Assembly: GCA_020403245.1 (NCBI GenBank)
Contig: JADBYA010000005.1
Span: 171,560-235,559, forward strand
Source of the DNA: Flavobacterium sp.
Lineage (GTDB): Bacteria > Bacteroidota > Bacteroidia > Flavobacteriales > Flavobacteriaceae
Direction: 5' to 3'
Length of the DNA stretch: 64,000 bases
Shown: positions 8,516 to 16,326 of the stretch, piece by piece
How the letters are laid out: the number at the start of each line of letters is the position of its first letter
How positions within the stretch are numbered: position 1 is the stretch's first letter
Notes under the pieces: model-generated
Database searches by the model: none
Seen by the model: only the letters and a program-made list of their open reading frames with translations
Told to the model about the DNA's origin: nothing
Made by a program: the position numbers and the translations under genes

Positions 8516-8523
8516 CAAAGTTA
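8516..8523 (-). promoter_or_regulatory. -7 promoter element TAACTTTG of the GlmU homologue
   Basis: Minus-strand match to TAnnTTTG, 67 bases before the start codon and just beyond the rpmE2 terminator, which is where an independent promoter is expected. Confidence 0.5.
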
Positions 8524-8540
8524 CAAAACTTTGGTTCATA

Positions 8541-8570
8541 AAAAAACCTTCCATAAAAATGAAAGGTTTT
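8541..8570 (-). terminator. rho-independent terminator of rpmE2
   Basis: AAAACCTT with CAT/ATG inner pairs and AAGGTTTT forms a stem and loop, followed on the minus strand by T residues. It lies 37 bases after the rpmE2 stop. Confidence 0.85.
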
Positions 8571-8606
8571 GTAAAAATTTGAAAATCTATCCCGAAGGTT
8601 AGGGAC

Positions 8607-8858
8607 TTATTTTGCGTGTTTAGCGTATTTGGTTTTAAATTTATCGATACGTCCTGCCGTATCGATAAGTTTAGATTTACCTGTGTAAAAAGGATGAGAA
8701 CTTCTAGAAATCTCCATTTTGTAAACTGGATATTCAACACCTTCGTGTGTGATGGTTTCTTTTGTTTCAACTGTTGATTTAGTAATAAAAACATCGTCGT
8801 TCGACATGTCTTTAAACGCCACTAATCTGTAATTTTCTGGGTGAATTCCTTTTTTCAT
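8607..8858 (-). CDS. rpmE2: 50S ribosomal protein L31, type B
   Basis: The 83-residue protein begins [20 protein letters not shown] and contains [22 protein letters not shown], the L31 signature. It has no Cys pairs, so it is the zinc-free type B form. It seems to be transcribed alone, with a promoter in the leader (TATTTTTG, minus strand, 8970-8963) and a strong terminator behind it. In many bacteria type B L31 replaces the zinc form under zinc limitation. No Zur-like site is visible to me here, and in flavobacteria it is usually the only L31. Confidence 0.96.
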   Translation of the reverse strand: MKKGIHPENYRLVAFKDMSNDDVFITKSTVETKETITHEGVEYPVYKMEISRSSHPFYTGKSKLIDTAGRIDKFKTKYAKHAK

Positions 8859-8962
8859 GATAAATCTTTTATTGTTGTGAAGTAGTTTGTTTTGATGCTT
8901 TCATTCCGAAAGGTATAAACTTACTACAGCTTTTAATATTTATGTTTTTTATTTAGCGTGTG

Positions 8963-8992
8963 CAAAAATACAATTTTTTTACAAAAATCAAA
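8963..8992 (-). promoter_or_regulatory. promoter of rpmE2 (TTTG-N18-TATTTTTG)
   Basis: On the minus strand TTTG at 8992-8989 and TATTTTTG at 8970-8963 are separated by 18 bases. The leader to the start codon is about 100 bases long, as is common for ribosomal protein genes with regulation in the leader. Confidence 0.65.
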
Positions 8993-9041
8993 GCGATGTG
9001 TAACTTTTTTTAAATGTTTCCTACTTAATATAGGATTTACT

Positions 9042-9049
9042 TATATTTG
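9042..9049 (+). promoter_or_regulatory. -7 promoter element TATATTTG
   Basis: Matches TAnnTTTG 30 bases before the ATG at 9080. It should drive the DUF4199 gene and the glycosyltransferase gene together. Confidence 0.55.
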
Positions 9050-9079
9050 TTAAAATTTAAAAACTAAAAATTAAATATT

Positions 9080-9610
9080 ATGAATGAAATTATTAAGAAA
9101 AACGGAATTACATTTGGAATTATCCTAGGATTATTTTCATTACTAATTACAACTGCTATTTACGCAATAGATTTGCAGTTATTTACAAGTTGGTGGATTG
9201 GAGGTATCGCAATTGTTGTACCAATAATTATCGGTTTTGTTTTAGTTTCAAAAACAAAAAAACAATTGAATGGCAACATTAATTTCAAAGAAGCCTTCAC
9301 CGTTTATTTTATTGCTGCAGTTATTGGATCGTTCATTTCTAAACTTTTTGAATATATTTTATTTAACTTCATAGATCCACAAGCTAAAGAAACTATCAAA
9401 GAAATCAACATCAAATATACAACTGAAATGATGGAAAAGCTTGGTGCTCCAGCGGCATCAATAAATGAAGCTATGCAAAAAGTAGCAGAAACCGATAATT
9501 ATTCCATTGGCAATATTATATTTGGATTAGCTATGGGATTAGTTTTTCATGCTATTTTCGGCTTAATTTTAGCTGCAATTTTTAAATCAAAATCGAACGA
9601 AGGATTGTAA
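9080..9610 (+). CDS. DUF4199 membrane protein
   Basis: The 176-residue protein has four hydrophobic segments (about residues 10-30, 38-56, 75-95 and 145-168) with the soluble stretch between the third and fourth. This pattern, the ending FKSKSNEGL, and the position directly before a dolichol-phosphate-mannose-synthase-like gene match the DUF4199 family of Bacteroidota. Function is unknown. Its stop codon is directly followed by the ATG of the next gene without any gap, so the two are translated from one mRNA and are probably coupled. Confidence 0.85.
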   Translation: MNEIIKKNGITFGIILGLFSLLITTAIYAIDLQLFTSWWIGGIAIVVPIIIGFVLVSKTKKQLNGNINFKEAFTVYFIAAVIGSFISKLFEYILFNFIDPQAKETIKEINIKYTTEMMEKLGAPAASINEAMQKVAETDNYSIGNIIFGLAMGLVFHAIFGLILAAIFKSKSNEGL

Positions 9611-10567
9611 ATGAATCTATCCATCATCATTCCGCTACTTAACGAGCAGGAATCTTTACCCGAATTGCATCAATGGATTGTCAACGTGATGACAGCTCAC
9701 AAGTATTCCTATGAAGTTATTTTTATTGATGATGGAAGTACGGATGACTCTTGGCGGATTATAGAATCGCTTTCAAAAGAAAATGGGAATGTAAAAGGCA
9801 TTCGTTTCATGCGAAATTTTGGAAAATCACAAGCATTGCATGCCGGTTTTGCTAAAGCGCAAGGCGATGTAGTCATTACTATGGATGCCGATTTACAAGA
9901 TAGTCCAGAGGAAATTCCAGATTTGTACAAAATGGTAATGAACCAAGATTATGATTTGGTTTCGGGTTGGAAAAAGAAACGTTATGATTCGGTTGTAACA
10001 AAGAATTTACCATCCAAACTTTTTAATTGGGCTGCACGAAAAACTTCTGGAGTTCATCTTAATGATTTTAATTGTGGCTTGAAAGCTTACAAAAATACCG
10101 TAATTAAAAACATTGAAGTTTCGGGCGAAATGCACCGTTACATCCCTGTTTTAGCCAAGAATGCTGGATTTTCTAAAATTGGCGAAAAAGTGGTCATTCA
10201 TCAAGCCCGAAAATATGGAGAGTCTAAATTTGGGGTGAGTCGCTTTATCAATGGATTTCTGGATTTAATTACCATTTGGTTTTTATCACGTTATGGCAAA
10301 AGACCGATGCATCTTTTTGGTGCTGGGGGCGTTTTGATGTTTATCATTGGATTCATAGCAACTGGTTTTATTATTTCTATTAAACTTATTAGGTTATATT
10401 CTGGTTTTAAAACTGTTTTAGTGACAGAGAATCCTCTTTTTTATATCGCTTTAACGGCTATGATTATAGGTTCACAATTATTTTTAGCTGGATTTTTGGG
10501 CGAAATTATTCTTCGAACAAAGAATAACGAGGAACGCTATAAAATTTCAAGTGAGGTGAATTTGTAG
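9611..10567 (+). CDS. glycosyltransferase family 2 (DPMS/GtrB-like)
   Basis: Transfers a sugar from a nucleotide donor to a polyprenyl phosphate carrier at the membrane (family role). The 318-residue protein has the GT-A fold start NLSIIIPLLNEQESLPEL, the donor site Asp40-Asp41 in IDDGSTDDSW, the metal site Asp92-x-Asp94 in TMDADLQDSPEEI, and two C-terminal membrane helices (about 235-260 and 275-302). The end FLGEIILRTKNNEERYKI is typical of the bactoprenol glucosyl or mannosyl branch. It begins immediately after the stop codon of the DUF4199 gene, with no spacer. The sugar is not known. Confidence 0.93.
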   Translation: MNLSIIIPLLNEQESLPELHQWIVNVMTAHKYSYEVIFIDDGSTDDSWRIIESLSKENGNVKGIRFMRNFGKSQALHAGFAKAQGDVVITMDADLQDSPEEIPDLYKMVMNQDYDLVSGWKKKRYDSVVTKNLPSKLFNWAARKTSGVHLNDFNCGLKAYKNTVIKNIEVSGEMHRYIPVLAKNAGFSKIGEKVVIHQARKYGESKFGVSRFINGFLDLITIWFLSRYGKRPMHLFGAGGVLMFIIGFIATGFIISIKLIRLYSGFKTVLVTENPLFYIALTAMIIGSQLFLAGFLGEIILRTKNNEERYKISSEVNL

Positions 10568-10611
10568 TTCAACTTGAGGACACAATTTGTGACCTCAAAC
10601 CAAAATTTACT

Positions 10612-10980
10612 ATGGAAATAGAAGTTATTCAAAATAAAATTTATGAAATTCGAGGTAATAAAGTCATGCTTGATTTTGATTTGTCATTGCTATATGGAGT
10701 TGAAACACGTGTTTTAAAACAAAGTATTAGGAGGAATTTAAAAAGATTTCCAGAAGATTTTATGTTTGAACTTTCGGATTTAGAGATAAATCGCCTGGTA
10801 TCACAAAATGTGATACCATCAAAAAGCTATTTAGGTGGTTCTTCTCCTTTTGCCTTTACAGAACAGGGTATTGCAATGTTATCAAGTGTTTTAAAAAGTG
10901 AAAAAAAGCCCCACCCCAGCCCTCCCCAAAGGGGAGGGAGAAGGAAAAAATTGGATTTAAAAAATAATTTAAGAATTTGA
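10612..10980 (+). pseudogene. truncated ORF6N-domain gene, 3' part replaced by repeat DNA
   Basis: Residues 1-98 are a good ORF6N (phage-antirepressor-like DNA-binding) domain, with YEIRGNKVMLDFDLSLLYG and FAFTEQGIAMLSSVLKS. The protein then switches abruptly to PHPSPPQRGGRRKK, which is the translation of an intergenic repeat (GC-rich CCCC...GGGG hairpin at 10906-10941). Family members go on for 50 or more residues after the LSSVL motif with a helical region, which is missing here. So the frame is still open for 122 codons but the real gene is broken. ORF6N genes are multi-copy in flavobacteria and often sit at sites of rearrangement. Confidence 0.8.
10906..10941. repeat. GC-rich intergenic hairpin repeat (CCCCACCCC...GGGGAGGG type)
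   Basis: A block of GC-rich sequence in an AT-rich genome, with CCCTCCCC and GGGGAGGG arms. A related block (CCCCTCTTTTTAAGAGGGG) is at 41934. Here it is fused in frame to the truncated ORF6N gene. Confidence 0.65.
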
Positions 10981-11057
10981 TGATTAATTTTGTATTGAAA
11001 ATGTAATTTAACAAACGTAAAACAACGATTGATATAATAAATAAGTTTACAAATTAG

Positions 11058-11151
11058 CTTAGCCCTGATAGAAGCGGTATCCTTTTTATTTTTGTCATTC
11101 TGAGCTTGTCGAAGGACAAAATAAAAAGATATAGCGAATAGCAGGATTGGC
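11058..11151. repeat. flavobacterial intergenic repeat with internal hairpin
   Basis: The block runs AGCCCTGATAGAAGCGGTAT ... GATATAGCGAATAGCAGGAT and has an internal inverted repeat CTTTTTATTTTTGTC / GGACAAAATAAAAAG whose loop contains TCATTCTGAGCTTGTCGAAG. Both words recur in intergenic regions of Bacteroidota genomes to my knowledge. It lies between the broken ORF6N gene and the phosphomutase gene, with 14 bases left before the start codon. Confidence 0.55.
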
Positions 11152-11165
11152 TTCAAAAAAAGATT

Positions 11166-12893
11166 ATGCACATCGAAAAAAATATATTAGATAAAGTAAA
11201 TGAATGGCTTACGCCTACATTTGATGCAGCAACACAAGACGAAATCATCGAAATGATGACTACTTCTCCAAAAAATTTGGAAGAGAGTTTTTATAAAAAT
11301 TTGGAATTTGGAACTGGTGGAATGCGCGGAATTATGGGTGTGGGCACCAATCGTATTAATAAATATACTCTTGGTAAAAACACGCAAGGATTATCAGATT
11401 ACTTAAAAAAATCATTTCCAAGCGAAGAATTGAAAGTAGTAATTGCTTATGATTGTCGTCATAATAGCGACTCCTTGGCAAAAGTAGTCGCCGATGTTTT
11501 TTCATCCAACGGAATTTATGTGTATTTGTTTTCGGAAATGCGACCTACTCCAGAGTTATCTTTTGCCTTAAAACACCTTAATTGTCATGCTGGAATTGTT
11601 TTAACTGCTTCGCACAATCCGCCGGAATACAATGGTTACAAAGTATATTGGAAAGATGGTGGGCAATTAGTTCCGCCCGAAGATGAGGAAATTATTCGAG
11701 TGATTGAAGAATTGAAATACAGTGAAATTAAATTTGAAGCAAACGAAAGTTTAATAGAATATATTGACGTAGCTATTGATAAAGCGTTTATAAATTCTAC
11801 TATTGAAAATGCAAGTTTTAACATTTCGGCTAATGCCAAAGAAAATTTGAAAATTGTATATACTTCTTTGCATGGAACGTCTATAAAATTGGTTCCAGCA
11901 GTTTTGTCAAAAGCGGGTTATACCGATGTAAATATTGTGCCGGAACAAGCCGAACCTAATGGCGATTTTCCAACAGTAAAATCTCCAAATCCAGAAGAAC
12001 CAGAAGCGTTGACAATGGCGTTGGCTTTAGCAGAAAAAACAAATTCAGATATTGTGTTTGGCACAGACCCTGATAGCGACCGATTGGGCGTAGCCGTTAG
12101 AAATAATGAAGGAAAATTGCAATTATTGAATGGAAACCAAACCATGGTTGTAATGACGCATTTTCTTTTGGAACAATGGAAAAAAGCAGGTAAGATTAAT
12201 GGCAAACAGTTCGTAGGTTCGACTATTGTTTCTACACCAATGATGCTCGAATTGGCTTCTGCATATAACGTAGAATGTAAAGTTGGTTTAACTGGATTTA
12301 AATGGATTGCGAAATTTATCAAAGACTTCCCTGAATTACAATTTATTGGCGGTGGCGAAGAAAGTTTTGGCTTTATGGTTGGTGACGCTGTGCGCGATAA
12401 AGATGCCGTTGGTGCGATATTGCTAATGTGTGAAATTGCGGCTCTAGCCAAAGAAAAAGGAAGTTCTGTTTATAAAGAATTGGAACAAATGTATGTTGAC
12501 TTTGGTTTCTACAAAGAACATTTGATTTCAATTACCAAAAAAGGCATTGAAGGCGCTAACGAAATCAAGCAAATGATGGTTGACATGCGTGAAAATCCGG
12601 TTTCCGAAATTAATGGACAACGAGTAATAATGGTGGAAGATTATCAAAATTCATCGGCTCGCAACTTATTGACTAATGAAATCGAAACCTTACATATACC
12701 AAAATCGGATGTGTTGATTTACTATTTAGAAGATGGTTCCAAAATTTGTGCTCGTCCAAGTGGAACGGAACCCAAAATAAAATTTTACTTTAGCGTTAAT
12801 ACTTCCATCGAAAGTATTGACGAAATCGCAGCAGCAGAGACTTTCCTTGATTCGAAAATAAAAAATATAATTTCTGAAATGCAGTTGAATTAA
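11166..12893 (+). CDS. phospho-sugar mutase (phosphoglucomutase/phosphomannomutase)
   Basis: Interconverts hexose 1- and 6-phosphates through a phosphoserine intermediate. The 575-residue protein has all four domain signatures: GTGGMRG near the N-terminus, the catalytic Ser149 in TASHNPPEYNGYKVYW, the Mg-binding DPDSDR at 300-305, the sugar-binding GGGEESFG, and the phosphate-binding RPSGTEPKIKFY at the C-terminus. Which sugar it prefers cannot be told; this long subgroup is usually called Pgm. The start codon follows the intergenic repeat by 14 bases. No -7 element is obvious between them, so a promoter may lie within the repeat. Confidence 0.93.
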   Translation: MHIEKNILDKVNEWLTPTFDAATQDEIIEMMTTSPKNLEESFYKNLEFGTGGMRGIMGVGTNRINKYTLGKNTQGLSDYLKKSFPSEELKVVIAYDCRHNSDSLAKVVADVFSSNGIYVYLFSEMRPTPELSFALKHLNCHAGIVLTASHNPPEYNGYKVYWKDGGQLVPPEDEEIIRVIEELKYSEIKFEANESLIEYIDVAIDKAFINSTIENASFNISANAKENLKIVYTSLHGTSIKLVPAVLSKAGYTDVNIVPEQAEPNGDFPTVKSPNPEEPEALTMALALAEKTNSDIVFGTDPDSDRLGVAVRNNEGKLQLLNGNQTMVVMTHFLLEQWKKAGKINGKQFVGSTIVSTPMMLELASAYNVECKVGLTGFKWIAKFIKDFPELQFIGGGEESFGFMVGDAVRDKDAVGAILLMCEIAALAKEKGSSVYKELEQMYVDFGFYKEHLISITKKGIEGANEIKQMMVDMRENPVSEINGQRVIMVEDYQNSSARNLLTNEIETLHIPKSDVLIYYLEDGSKICARPSGTEPKIKFYFSVNTSIESIDEIAAAETFLDSKIKNIISEMQLN

Positions 12894-12900
12894 TTGTATA

Positions 12901-13612
12901 ATGGAAAATAAATTAGATACTAACCATTCATCCAATTTATTAAACTCAATAATAAGTTTAATTGATACCACGCGCCAGAATGTTGCAAAAACGGTCAATC
13001 AAGAACTAACGCTGCTTTACTGGAATATTGGAAAAAGTATCAATGAAGATATTTTAAACAATGAACGTGCCGACTATGGAAAGAAGATTATTCCCGAGTT
13101 AAGTATAAAATTATCTGAAATGTATGGAACAGGATTTAACAAACGAAATTTACAGAGTTTTTTTTAAGTTAAATGCTGTATTTGAGGATGTTACAATTTT
13201 GCACACACTGTGTGCAAAATTGAGCTGGTCGCATTTGAGAACTATTATATACGTTGAAAGCGCAATAAAAAGAGATTTCTACATCGATTTGCTTTTTTAC
13301 CATCGTTGTTTAAGACGTCTTATTGCTATTGATTTAAAGTTAGGAAAATTTAAAGCCAGTTACAAAAGCCAAATGGAATTGTATTTAGGTTGGCTTGAAC
13401 AAAATGAGCAAAAAGAATACGAAAACAATCCAATTGGATTAATTTTGTGCAGTGAAAAATCGCCCGAGCAGATTAATTATTTATTACTAGACCAAGCAGA
13501 AAATATTAAAGTTGCCGAATATCTTACGTAACTTCCTGATAAAACAGTATTACTAGAAAAATTTCGTAAAGCAATTGAAATTGCCGAAAACAAGACTAAA
13601 AACAATGGATGA
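12901..13612 (+). pseudogene. DUF1016 (YhcG-like) PD-(D/E)XK nuclease, decayed
   Basis: The N-terminal helical domain reads normally (LLYWNIGKSINEDIL ... ADYGKKIIPELS ... GFNKRNLQSFF) to position 13167. An extra T in an eight-T run at 13159-13166 shifts the frame. The next frame continues KLNAVFEDVTILHTL and LSWSHLRTI, then jumps from AIKRDFY straight to IDLLFYHRCLRRLIAIDLKL, so roughly 100 residues of the middle are deleted. An in-frame TAA at 13529-13531 then interrupts VAEYLT*LPDK. The original stop was probably TGA at 13610-13612. Three independent lesions mean this is dead. The nuclease core with FYHR, AIDLK and YLGWL is still easy to read. Confidence 0.88.
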
Positions 13613-15434
13613 AAATTTAAAGAAAATTATACCATTTGCCTTAAAATTCAAAAATCACATTATTTGGAATATTATCTACAATGTGCTTTATGCCCTGTTT
13701 GCAACTTTGTCTTTTGTTGCATTATTCCCTTTAATGGAGGTGCTTTTTAAAATGAATAAAGCTGTAACACAGTTGCCTGTTTATAAAGGAATTACAGAAT
13801 TAGGTGAATACGGAAAACAATATCTTCAATTTTATATTACGAAACTAAGCATAGAAAATGGTCCACAATATGCTCTTTTATTAACTGTTGGTCTTGTTAT
13901 ATCAACTTTTTTATTTAAAAATGTATTCAATTATTTGGCTTCTCAACATTTGATGAAAATCAAAAATGGTGTTCTCAAAGATTTGAGAGATAAAATGTTT
14001 GCAAAAATTATAGAATTGCCCGTATCATATTATTCGGAAAAAAGAAAAGGTGACGTTATGGCAAGAATGCTTGGCGATGTAAATGAAGTAAAAAATTCGT
14101 TTTTTTTAATATTAGAACTAATTGTAAAAGAGCCACTTACCATTATATTTGCTATAATTGCTATGCTAAAAATAAGTGTAGAATTAACACTTTTTGTATT
14201 TATTTTTATTCCTATTTCTGGCTTTGTAATTTCTAAAATAGGCAAAAGTTTAAAAGCAAGATCAACCAAAACACAACAAGAAAACGGCTATTTAATTTCC
14301 ATTGTTGAGGAAACTTTAAGCGGATTGAAAGTTGTAAAAAGTTATAATTCAGAAAGTTATTTCAAATCTTTATTTAATGATTCCATATCAAGATTATTAA
14401 AACTCGACAACAGTATTGGAAAGAAAAACAATTTAGCATCACCAATGAGTGAATTTATGGGTATTATTGTTATTGCGATTCTTCTCTGGTATGGCGGAAA
14501 TTTAGTTTTAGTTGATAAAACATTAAACGGTGCATTATTCATAGTTTATTTAGGATTGGCTTATAATATCTTAACTCCAGCAAAAGCAATTTCAAAAGCA
14601 TCTTATCAAGTAAAAAATGGATTGGCTGCTGCCGAAAGAGTTTTTGAAGTTTTAGAAGTTGAAAACACCATAACCAACAAATCAAACGCTATAGTTAAAG
14701 AATCTTTCACTGATAAAATTACCATTGAAAACATCAACTTTAAATATGAGGATGAAAATGTCTTGAAAAACTTTTCTATTGAAGTTCCCAAGGGAAAAAC
14801 AATTGCATTAGTGGGTCAATCGGGAAGTGGAAAAAGTACTATTGCTAATTTGCTTACACGGTTTTATGATGTTCAAGAAGGCATAATAAAAATTGACGGT
14901 ATTGACATTAAAGACATGAATTTGAAATCATTAAGAAATTTAATGGGATTGGTAACTCAAGATTCTATTTTGTTTAATGATACTATCAAAGCCAATATCG
15001 CTTTGGGAAAACCCAATGCCACCGATGAAGAAATCATTGAGGCACTCAAAATTGCCAATGCTTATGAGTTTGTAAAAGATTTACCGTATGGAATTGAAAC
15101 TAATATTGGTGACAGCGGAAACAAACTTTCGGGCGGACAAAAACAACGTTTGTCTATAGCACGTGCGGTTTTGAAAAATCCACCCATTATGATTTTGGAC
15201 GAAGCCACTTCAGCTTTGGATACCGAAAGCGAAAGATTGGTTCAAATAGCATTAGAAAACATGATGCAAAACCGGACTTCCATTGTTATTGCGCATCGTC
15301 TATCTACCATTCAAAAAGCCGATGTAATTGTGGTGATGCAAAAAGGAAAAATTGTAGAGCAAGGAACACACGAGGAACTTATTGCTAAAAATGGAACGTA
15401 TTCTAAATTGGTTTCAATGCAATCTTTTGAATAA
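13605..15434 (+). CDS. ABC transporter, fused permease and ATPase (MsbA/LmrA type)
   Basis: Half-size exporter that works as a homodimer in the inner membrane. Six membrane helices fill residues 10 to about 330, followed by the ATPase with Walker A GQSGSGKST, Q-loop VTQDS, signature LSGGQKQR, Walker B IMILDEATS and switch AHRLST. I start it at the ATG at 13605 (609 aa). An upstream TTG at 13575 is in frame but lies inside the decayed DUF1016 gene. The ATG overlaps that pseudogene's stop region by 8 bases. The substrate is unknown; lipid or drug export is typical for the family. Confidence 0.93.
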   Translation: MDENLKKIIPFALKFKNHIIWNIIYNVLYALFATLSFVALFPLMEVLFKMNKAVTQLPVYKGITELGEYGKQYLQFYITKLSIENGPQYALLLTVGLVISTFLFKNVFNYLASQHLMKIKNGVLKDLRDKMFAKIIELPVSYYSEKRKGDVMARMLGDVNEVKNSFFLILELIVKEPLTIIFAIIAMLKISVELTLFVFIFIPISGFVISKIGKSLKARSTKTQQENGYLISIVEETLSGLKVVKSYNSESYFKSLFNDSISRLLKLDNSIGKKNNLASPMSEFMGIIVIAILLWYGGNLVLVDKTLNGALFIVYLGLAYNILTPAKAISKASYQVKNGLAAAERVFEVLEVENTITNKSNAIVKESFTDKITIENINFKYEDENVLKNFSIEVPKGKTIALVGQSGSGKSTIANLLTRFYDVQEGIIKIDGIDIKDMNLKSLRNLMGLVTQDSILFNDTIKANIALGKPNATDEEIIEALKIANAYEFVKDLPYGIETNIGDSGNKLSGGQKQRLSIARAVLKNPPIMILDEATSALDTESERLVQIALENMMQNRTSIVIAHRLSTIQKADVIVVMQKGKIVEQGTHEELIAKNGTYSKLVSMQSFE

Positions 15435-15464
15435 TACCCTTTCAATTCAGAAATGATAAATCCA

Positions 15465-16178
15465 CTATATCGGATTATATTCTTTAACCAACCATTCTGT
15501 ATCCAGAAGATTGACAACGTTATAATGAACTTTATCGTCTTTATCAAATTCACCATTTTTGTTACTGTCTTCGATGCTTCTGAAATACAAACAATTTTTT
15601 GCTTCAATAACTTTCCAATCAATTAATTCTTGAAAATCGGTAGAAAGCTTAGTTAGGTTTTTCCCCGAAATAGCACTGATGTATATAGATTTTATATCGT
15701 TGGTGTCTAATTTATTGTCTTTATTGGAATCCATATCAACCATAGAAAAAATCATAAATTGCTTTTTCGATTTAGTAGCAATTGATTTTAAATAGGTTGC
15801 CGTTAGTATTAAAACTGGTTTATCTGTTATAGCATAAATAGTATCCTGTCCAATTTCTTGAAATTTTAAATTTTTCAAAAAACCCGTAATTTGGTATTCG
15901 CCATAATTGGAAACAGTAAAACTATCCTCTGAGTCATAAGAATTTTTAAATCCCTTTTTTTCACCCGTTACTGTGCCTATGGGATAAATCAAATAATTTG
16001 TTCCTTCCATATTGATAGGCAAATCGGCTACTTTAATTTGAGTGGTATCCATTTTTACAGCCACTTTTTCTTTAGTAGCAGTGTCATAAATGACTTTGGG
16101 TTTTTCTTCGTCTTGTTTTTTGCAACTGGAAAAAGTAATAACGAAAGCTAACAAAATATAGGGGAAATAATTTTTCAT
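15465..16178 (-). CDS. hypothetical lipoprotein with two EF-hand-like loops
   Basis: The 237-residue protein begins MKNYFPYILLAFVITFSSC, a lipoprotein signal with lipidated Cys19. Two acidic loops look like calcium-binding EF-hand or dockerin loops: DMDSNKDNKLDTND at 148-161 and EDSNKNGEFDKDD at 203-215, with Asp or Asn at positions 1, 3 and 5 and acidic residues toward the end. This suggests calcium binding at the cell surface or in the periplasm, an inference. I do not recognise the family otherwise. A minus-strand TATATTTG lies upstream at 16316-16309. It is convergent with the ABC transporter gene. Confidence 0.75.
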   Translation of the reverse strand: MKNYFPYILLAFVITFSSCKKQDEEKPKVIYDTATKEKVAVKMDTTQIKVADLPINMEGTNYLIYPIGTVTGEKKGFKNSYDSEDSFTVSNYGEYQITGFLKNLKFQEIGQDTIYAITDKPVLILTATYLKSIATKSKKQFMIFSMVDMDSNKDNKLDTNDIKSIYISAISGKNLTKLSTDFQELIDWKVIEAKNCLYFRSIEDSNKNGEFDKDDKVHYNVVNLLDTEWLVKEYNPI

Positions 16179-16308
16179 TTTGAAACTGTTTAAAAAGTAT
16201 GTAATTCTAAAATTTTAATAGGTAATTTATATTACCGTGCTATTTGTGTTTAATTAATTGCTAAATTTTGAGTTTACCATAAAATTTTTCTAAAGCCAAA
16301 AAGTATAT

Positions 16309-16316
16309 CAAATATA
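16309..16316 (-). promoter_or_regulatory. -7 promoter element TATATTTG of the lipoprotein gene
   Basis: Minus-strand match to TAnnTTTG about 130 bases before the lipoprotein start, just beyond the end of the TonB receptor gene. No TTG at the expected spacing. Confidence 0.4.
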
Positions 16317-16326
16317 TGATTTTTTT

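Noticed and set aside
8504..8794. 96-residue minus-strand frame over rpmE2
   Set aside because: Overlaps the L31 gene and its terminator in another frame.
10827..11171. 114-residue minus-strand frame across the ORF6N 3' region
   Set aside because: Made up of repeat sequence and the reverse of ORF6N; no family features.
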